From contig NZ_CP158190.1 in assembly GCF_040250305.1 (NCBI RefSeq), positions 3,938,001 through 4,002,000 of the forward strand: a stretch of DNA of 64,000 nucleotides. The letters are read 5' to 3'. The stretch comes from Peribacillus frigoritolerans. GTDB taxonomy: Bacteria; Bacillota; Bacilli; Bacillales; DSM-1321. A model generated the notes under the pieces. The model saw nothing but the letters and a program-made list of their open reading frames with translations. It was not told where the DNA came from and did not search any database. The position numbers and the translations under genes were made by a program. The first letter of the stretch is position 1, and each line of letters begins with the position of its first letter. Positions 59,511 through 64,000 of this stretch are shown here, piece by piece.

Positions 59511-60488
59511 TTACGCGTTAACTTTAAGTTTTTTGAATTCTTCCGTAAGTAATGGAACGACCTCGAAAAGATCTCCGACAATTCCATAATCAGCCACATT
59601 GAATATGTTAGCTTCCGGGTCTTTATTGATGGCAACGATAACCTTGGAGTTGGACATTCCTGCTAAATGCTGGATCGCACCGGAAATTCCGCAGGCGATA
59701 TAAAGGTCAGGTGTTACGACTTTACCCGTTTGCCCGATTTGTAATGAGTAATCGCAATAGTCTGCATCACATGCTCCGCGGGAAGCTCCTACCGCTCCGC
59801 CAAGAACCTGTGCCAGTTCCTTTAATGGTTCAAAACCATCTTCACTTTTCACGCCACGGCCACCCGCGATGATTACTTTCGCTTCTGAAAGGTCGACCCC
59901 TTCACTGGCTTTTCTAACAACATCCTTAATGATTGTCCGTAAGTCCTTAATATCCACACTTAATGTAGAAACATCACCAGAGCGGGACTCATCTTTCGCT
60001 AATGGTTCGATATTGTTCGGACGGATTGTCGCGAAAATCACGCCATCTGTAACAATTTTCTTTTCAAATGCTTTACCAGAATAGATCGGGCGGGTGAAAA
60101 CGATATTTCCGCCTTCTTCTTCAATGGATGTAACGTCGGAAATCAATCCTGATTCAAGTTTTCCAGCCAATTTAGGTGCAAGGTCTTTTCCTAAGGCCGT
60201 ATGTCCAAAGAAAATCCCTTCTGGCTTTTCCTGCTCGATGACGGCAAGCAAGCTTTGCGCATATCCATCTGAAGTATATTGTTTCAATTGATCATTTTCG
60301 ACTGCAATAACCCGGTCTGCACCATACTGGATCAATTCATTACCGAAATTTTGAACACTGTCACCAACTAAAACACCAACGATTTCCCCGCCATCCGCAG
60401 CAAGCTTAGCCGCACCGATAGCTTCAAATGATACATTTCTTAGTGAACCATCACGAACTTCGCCCAATACAAGAAACTTTCTAGCCAT
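59511..60488 (-). CDS. etfA: Electron transfer flavoprotein alpha subunit EtfA
   Basis: A 325-residue FAD-binding subunit that accepts electrons from acyl-CoA dehydrogenases. The C-terminal FAD domain has IIAGGRGVKSEDGFEPL near 207-223, GAVGASRGACDADYCDYSLQIGQTGKVVTPDLYIACGISGAIQHLAGM near 232-280, and IVAINKDPEANIFNVADYGIVGDL near 285-308. It follows etfB by about 70 bases. Confidence 0.96.
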   Translation of the reverse strand: MARKFLVLGEVRDGSLRNVSFEAIGAAKLAADGGEIVGVLVGDSVQNFGNELIQYGADRVIAVENDQLKQYTSDGYAQSLLAVIEQEKPEGIFFGHTALGKDLAPKLAGKLESGLISDVTSIEEEGGNIVFTRPIYSGKAFEKKIVTDGVIFATIRPNNIEPLAKDESRSGDVSTLSVDIKDLRTIIKDVVRKASEGVDLSEAKVIIAGGRGVKSEDGFEPLKELAQVLGGAVGASRGACDADYCDYSLQIGQTGKVVTPDLYIACGISGAIQHLAGMSNSKVIVAINKDPEANIFNVADYGIVGDLFEVVPLLTEEFKKLKVNA

Positions 60489-60557
60489 TTATAAAAACCT
60501 CCTGTGCTCTATTTTTCTTTTTGTCGTGTGTTGTTGTTTTGAAAAGTACCGTTTCGA

Positions 60558-61331
60558 TTAAATCACTTTTGCTTCACTGCGTAATAATTGAACTAGCTCG
60601 CTAACTTGAGCACTGATTTCTCCGTCCAAAACTTTTCCAGCTTCTTTTTTAGCAGGAAGGTAAATTTCAATCGTTTTTGTTTTGGCCTCAACATCGTCTT
60701 CTTCCAAATCCAGGTCATCCAATTCCAATTCTTCAAGCGGTTTTTTCTTCGCCTTCATGATTCCTGGCAATGAAGGATAACGTGGCTCATTTAGCCCTTG
60801 TTGCGCTGTCACCAATAATGGAAGAGATGCTTCGATCGTTTCAGAGTCCCCTTCGACATCACGGATAACGCTTACATTTCCATTTGCTATGTCCAATTTA
60901 GTAATGGTTGTAATATAAGGAATCTCCAAAATTTCGGCAACGCGTGGTCCCACTTGACCAGAGCCGCCATCGATTGCAACGTTCCCTGCAATGATTAGAT
61001 CGGCATTTTTATCTTTTAAGTATTCGCCAATAATTTTGGCAGTCGTGAATTGGTCGCCATTTTCTATGTCGTCTTCTATATTTATCAATACGGCTTTGTC
61101 AGCACCCATTGCCAGCGCCGTACGTAATTGCTTTTCAGCCTCTTCTGTTCCGACGGAAATAACCGTTACTTCGCCGCCTTGTGCATCACGCACCTGGATT
61201 GCTTCTTCAACTGCATACTCATCGTATGGATTAATGATGAATTCTGCTCCATCCTCATTGATTTTCCCGTTGGATAGCGTAATTTTTTCTTCTGTATCAA
61301 ATGTTCTTTTCAGCAGTACATAAATGTTCAC
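60558..61331 (-). CDS. etfB: Electron transfer flavoprotein beta subunit EtfB
   Basis: A 257-residue partner of EtfA, AMP-binding. It begins MNIYVLLKRTFDTEEKI, with INPYDEYAVEEAIQVRD near 34 and the recognition-loop region VRDVEGDSETIEASLPLLVTAQQGLNEPRYPSLPGIMKAKKKP near 160-205. The GTG at 61331 has GGGAGG seven bases upstream; the 30 preceding codons of open frame are not coding. Confidence 0.96.
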   Translation of the reverse strand: MNIYVLLKRTFDTEEKITLSNGKINEDGAEFIINPYDEYAVEEAIQVRDAQGGEVTVISVGTEEAEKQLRTALAMGADKAVLINIEDDIENGDQFTTAKIIGEYLKDKNADLIIAGNVAIDGGSGQVGPRVAEILEIPYITTITKLDIANGNVSVIRDVEGDSETIEASLPLLVTAQQGLNEPRYPSLPGIMKAKKKPLEELELDDLDLEEDDVEAKTKTIEIYLPAKKEAGKVLDGEISAQVSELVQLLRSEAKVI

Positions 61332-61453
61332 GATAATACCTCCCGAATGATTTGAGTTTTGAAGATTATGAATTTTATTGATATATAGTAATGTTCTACA
61401 GATTTCACCAAAATCCTGCATGATATATAAAAATAGTTATTTATACCGAAACA

Positions 61454-62227
61454 TCATTTCCCTTTGAATACTGCTTCCCTTTTTTCAATGAAAGCGGCGA
61501 TTCCTTCTTGTGCATCAGCAGTATCGAAAGCCTGGCCAAAGAGGGCGGCTTCCCTTTCCACACCTTTATGGTAGGAATCATGCTTGGAATAATTCAATAA
61601 CTCAATGGCCGACTTTAATGCCAGTGGGCTTTTCTTGGCAATTTTATTGGCTAGATCCTTAGCCTTTGGAATCAGTTCTTCATCCGTGAAGGCATGATTC
61701 GCCAATCCGCATTGCACAGCTTGGGTGCCTGAAATCGGTTCACTTGTAAACAGCATTTCAGCTGCCTTTGCCATGCCTACGTAACGAGGAAGACGTTGGG
61801 TCCCAGCAAACCCTGGGATTAAGCCCAACTGCAGCTCAGGCAAACCAAGTTTAGCCCTTTCGGTGACTAAGCGGATGTGGCAGGCCATAGCCAGCTCCAA
61901 TCCTCCGCCAAGCGCCGCTCCATGGATGGCTGCAATGACCGGTTTTGGAAAAGATTCGATTTTCTCAAATACAGATTGACCATTCTTGGTCAGCTTCTCG
62001 AAAGCTTTCCCGTCTTTCACTTCCGTAAACTCTTTAATGTCTGCTCCTGCAGAGAAGAATCTTCCTTCACCATGAAGAAAGACAACCCGTACGGCTTCGT
62101 CTTTCTCAATTTGATCGAAGGCCTGTGAAAGCTCTCCGATGATAGCCGAAGAAAGTGCATTTGCTGGTGCATGATCAATCGTTATAAAAGCCACATGATT
62201 TTCGACAGAAAGCTTAAGATATTCCAT
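61454..62227 (-). CDS. ysiB: Enoyl-CoA hydratase YsiB (FadB-type)
   Basis: A 257-residue crotonase-family enzyme hydrating trans-2-enoyl-CoA in beta-oxidation. Oxyanion-hole segments: GRFFSAGADIKEF near 56-68 and AAIHGAALGGGLELAMACHIRL near 102-123; the catalytic glutamates fall in LGLPELQLGLIPGFAGTQRLPRYVG near 131-155. The ATG at 62227 has GGAGGG six bases upstream. It lies between fadR and etfB in the same direction. Confidence 0.95.
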   Translation of the reverse strand: MEYLKLSVENHVAFITIDHAPANALSSAIIGELSQAFDQIEKDEAVRVVFLHGEGRFFSAGADIKEFTEVKDGKAFEKLTKNGQSVFEKIESFPKPVIAAIHGAALGGGLELAMACHIRLVTERAKLGLPELQLGLIPGFAGTQRLPRYVGMAKAAEMLFTSEPISGTQAVQCGLANHAFTDEELIPKAKDLANKIAKKSPLALKSAIELLNYSKHDSYHKGVEREAALFGQAFDTADAQEGIAAFIEKREAVFKGK

Positions 62228-62314
62228 ATCAATCCCTCCAGGCATGCTAGTCAAACTTTTTTGAAAATTCCATATGTATCACTTCCAGTTAAAGCTAGAA
62301 GCAGAATTAACCGT

Positions 62315-62348
62315 TTCTTTCGAGGATGGCTAGCCATCCTCGAAAGAA
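62315..62348. repeat. Perfect 34-bp palindrome between fadR and ysiB
   Basis: TTCTTTCGAGGATGGC joined through TAGC to its exact complement, centred on CTAG, with no mismatch. The RNA would be a 15-pair hairpin with a CUAG loop. There is no T-run, so it is not a simple terminator. It sits four bases past the fadR stop. Confidence 0.9.
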
Positions 62349-62351
62349 TCG

Positions 62352-62939
62352 TTAACTTTTCAGGCCGCAGCCGCCAATCAGCAAGCGGTGAACGTCTGGT
62401 GCAAGGTCAGGAAGCGAATACTTTTGCTCATTCATGACCCAAGTCGTCACAGTTTCATCAATCGTTCCAAAAATCATCTGCCTGGCAAGTAAATTATTTA
62501 AATCAGGCAGGAATTCGCCGTTCTCTTTTCCTTCTATAATGATCTGATCGATTAAATTTAAATACCCTCTTAACACATCATTAATTCTAAGGCGCAATTC
62601 TTTATTCGACTGTCTTAATTCCAACTGAGTGACAATTGCTAAATTCACGTCTTCTGAAAGGTTTTGAAAATGTTTTTGGATGAGCACATGTAGTTTTTCC
62701 GATGCAGAGGTCTTTCCTTTTATCTCTTCTTCAATCTGTTCCACAAAATAGCCCATCTTTTCATGGAATAATGATATTAAGATATCTTCTTTATTTTTAA
62801 AATAAAGATAGATGGTGCCATCCGCTACTCCTGCCTGCTTGGCGATTTTGGATACTTGGGCTTGATAGTAACCGTTTTGGGCAATTACAATAACGGCCGC
62901 ATCAATAATTTGATTATACTTTGGTCTGTTGCTTTTCAC
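62352..62939 (-). CDS. fadR: TetR-family fatty-acid degradation regulator FadR (YsiA)
   Basis: A 195-residue TetR-family repressor released by long-chain acyl-CoA. The HTH is NRPKYNQIIDAAVIVIAQNGYYQAQVSKIAKQAGVADGTIYLYFKNKEDIL (about 4-53), almost identical in pattern to B. subtilis FadR. The GTG at 62939 has AAAGGGGA six bases upstream. A FadR-type operator lies between its promoter and start, implying autoregulation of the fadR-ysiB-etfB-etfA unit. Confidence 0.96.
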   Translation of the reverse strand: MKSNRPKYNQIIDAAVIVIAQNGYYQAQVSKIAKQAGVADGTIYLYFKNKEDILISLFHEKMGYFVEQIEEEIKGKTSASEKLHVLIQKHFQNLSEDVNLAIVTQLELRQSNKELRLRINDVLRGYLNLIDQIIIEGKENGEFLPDLNNLLARQMIFGTIDETVTTWVMNEQKYSLPDLAPDVHRLLIGGCGLKS

Positions 62940-62960
62940 TGGATGTCCCCTTTCAGAAAA

Positions 62961-62978
62961 TGAATGAACCATCATTCA
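62961..62978. promoter_or_regulatory. FadR operator
   Basis: TGAATGAACCATCATTCA matches the B. subtilis FadR box pattern TGAATGAnTAnTCATTCA closely, with both seven-base arms (TGAATGA/TCATTCA) perfect. It overlaps the expected transcription start of fadR. Confidence 0.85.
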
Positions 62979-62985
62979 TATTTCT

Positions 62986-63014
62986 ATCATAAAATGACGA
63001 CCCTTTACTGTCAA
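62986..63014 (-). promoter_or_regulatory. Sigma-A promoter of fadR-ysiB-etfBA
   Basis: TTGACA (63009-63014), 17 bp, TATGAT (62986-62991) on the minus strand, immediately upstream of the FadR operator. Confidence 0.85.
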
Positions 63015-63094
63015 GCAAAACTTCTAAGGGTCCTGACATTCCACTCTGTTCATTGTACAGTCCCCATCCATAGGTTGTCCAGTTGTTCTGCGAA

Positions 63095-63119
63095 ACGGAG
63101 CCCTCTTCCGCTGCTCCGT
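63095..63119 (-). terminator. Weak hairpin after lcfA
   Basis: Stem ACGGAGC/GCTCCGT with only TTTCG downstream on the minus strand; a possible terminator of lcfA. Confidence 0.35.
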
Positions 63120-63136
63120 TAAAAGGGGGTGCCTGT

Positions 63137-64000
63137 TTAAGCTTCTTTTCTTTCCTCGGATATTTTTTTCTTTTCTTCCTCGATAAGGACTCTTCTCAGG
63201 ATTTTTCCTATCGTCGTTTTAGGAAGTTCATCCCTGAATTCATAGCTGCGCGGCACCTTATAGGAAGCCAGGTTCTTTCTGGCAAATTCATTCAATTCCT
63301 CTTCAGTGACCCTGGCATTTTTTTTCAGGACGACATAGGCCTTGACGGTCTCCCCGCGATAAGGGTCAGGGATGCCTGCCACAACTACTTCCTGTATGGC
63401 CTCATGCTCGTATAGCACCTCTTCCACCTCACGTGGATATATATTGAAACCTCCCGCAATGATTGTATCCTTTTTCCTCTCGACGACATAAAAGAACCCC
63501 TGCTCATCCATGTAACCCAGATCGCCTGTAAGCAGCCAGCCATTTTTAAAGGTTTTTTCCGTTTCATCCGGACGGTTCCAATAACCTTTCATTACCTGTG
63601 GTCCTTTTATGGCAATCTCGCCTATTTCATTCGGAGGAAGCTCTTCATAGGATTCCAGGGACAGAATCGCCGAGTCAGTGTCCGGCCACGGCAGTCCAAC
63701 GCTTCCTTTTACACGCGGCTGATCCCAAATGAAATTAGCATGTGTCACCGGTGAGGTTTCTGAAAGTCCATAGCCTTCAACAAGCTTCCCGCCGGTAATT
63801 TTCTCAAACTGCTCCTGGACCTCTAAGGGCAATGATGCAGAACCGCTTATACAGGCATTGATGGAAGAAAGATCATATTTAGCGATATCCGGATGGTTCA
63901 AGAGACCGATATACATCGTTGGCGCACCTGGAAACATGGTCGGTTTCTGTTTTTGGATGGTTTTAAGCGTCGCTTCGACATCAAACTTTGGCATGATGAT
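63137..64000 (-). CDS. lcfA: Long-chain fatty acid-CoA ligase LcfA (C-terminal part, cut by window end)
   Basis: The last 287 or so residues of an AMP-forming acyl-CoA synthetase. Seen: FPGAPTMYIGLLNHPDI, the VEGYGLSETSPVTHAN acyl-adenylate motif, KGYWNRPDETEKTFKNGWLLTGDLGYMDEQGFFYVVERKKDTIIAGGFNIYPREVEEVL, and the C-terminal catalytic lysine in LPKTTIGKILRRVL. It activates fatty acids for beta-oxidation. The N-terminal part with the P-loop (YTSGTTG-type) lies beyond the window. It is upstream of fadR, likely FadR-controlled. Confidence 0.94.
   Translation of the reverse strand: MIMPKFDVEATLKTIQKQKPTMFPGAPTMYIGLLNHPDIAKYDLSSINACISGSASLPLEVQEQFEKITGGKLVEGYGLSETSPVTHANFIWDQPRVKGSVGLPWPDTDSAILSLESYEELPPNEIGEIAIKGPQVMKGYWNRPDETEKTFKNGWLLTGDLGYMDEQGFFYVVERKKDTIIAGGFNIYPREVEEVLYEHEAIQEVVVAGIPDPYRGETVKAYVVLKKNARVTEEELNEFARKNLASYKVPRSYEFRDELPKTTIGKILRRVLIEEEKKKISEERKEA

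Overview
The window reads as a chromosomal segment of a spore-forming, aerobic, low-GC Firmicute of the family Bacillaceae. The spore genes (spoIIB, spoVID, ysxE, gerM, gerE, a GerA-type receptor operon), the T-box leaders and L-box, a CodY-like box and a FadR operator point this way, as does a gene order that largely matches the Bacillus subtilis trxA-to-spoIIB segment. Sequence style and the repeat family suggest a Peribacillus (B. simplex group) strain, but that is an inference. Nearly all genes lie on the minus strand, so the biological reading direction runs from 64000 to 1.

Region by region in window order: 1-1300 holds the start of spoIIB and the prepilin peptidase comC. 1300-2100 is a disturbed zone with a GC-rich composite repeat and a truncated IS1182-type transposase abutting folC. 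3464-5216 carries a plus-strand pair of RimK-like ATP-grasp genes, the least explained enzymes here. 5266-11250 holds valS with its T-box leader, a small membrane protein gene, and the coat genes ysxE and spoVID. 11411-11611 is a degenerate 20-bp tandem repeat. 11723-17978 is the tetrapyrrole operon hemAXCDBL. 18233-27013 is a protein quality-control block: ysxC, lonA, lonB, clpX and tig. A second copy of the GC-rich repeat sits inside a duplicated clpX terminator. 27198-36477 holds ysoA and the ilvBHC-leuABCD operon with a leucine T-box, an upstream CodY-like box and a possible internal terminator.

37028-41678 is an accessory stretch of small genes: an M15 peptidase, a GNAT protein, small membrane proteins, and a zinc-finger/DUF2087 regulator paired with a GIY-YIG protein. 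It ends beside tRNA-Arg(UCU). 42117-43243 holds ysnB and rdgB. Where rph is expected there is only a frameshifted 3' remnant (43293-43447), next to a gerB-gerA-gerC germination receptor operon. Then come gerM, a degraded RibD/DHFR-type pseudogene, racE, a MarR regulator, gerE with a near-ideal sigma-K promoter, ysmA, sdhCAB, yslB, lysC under a lysine riboswitch, uvrC, trxA, and the fatty-acid degradation cluster etfA/etfB/ysiB/fadR/lcfA (the last cut by the window end).

The genes together cover branched-chain amino acid, lysine-family and haem biosynthesis, respiration and beta-oxidation electron entry, proteolysis, and several sporulation or germination functions. I see no CRISPR array, prophage or obvious defence island. 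The best candidates for something undescribed are the tandem ATP-grasp pair, the DUF2087/GIY-YIG pair, and the composite repeat that appears to duplicate terminators.
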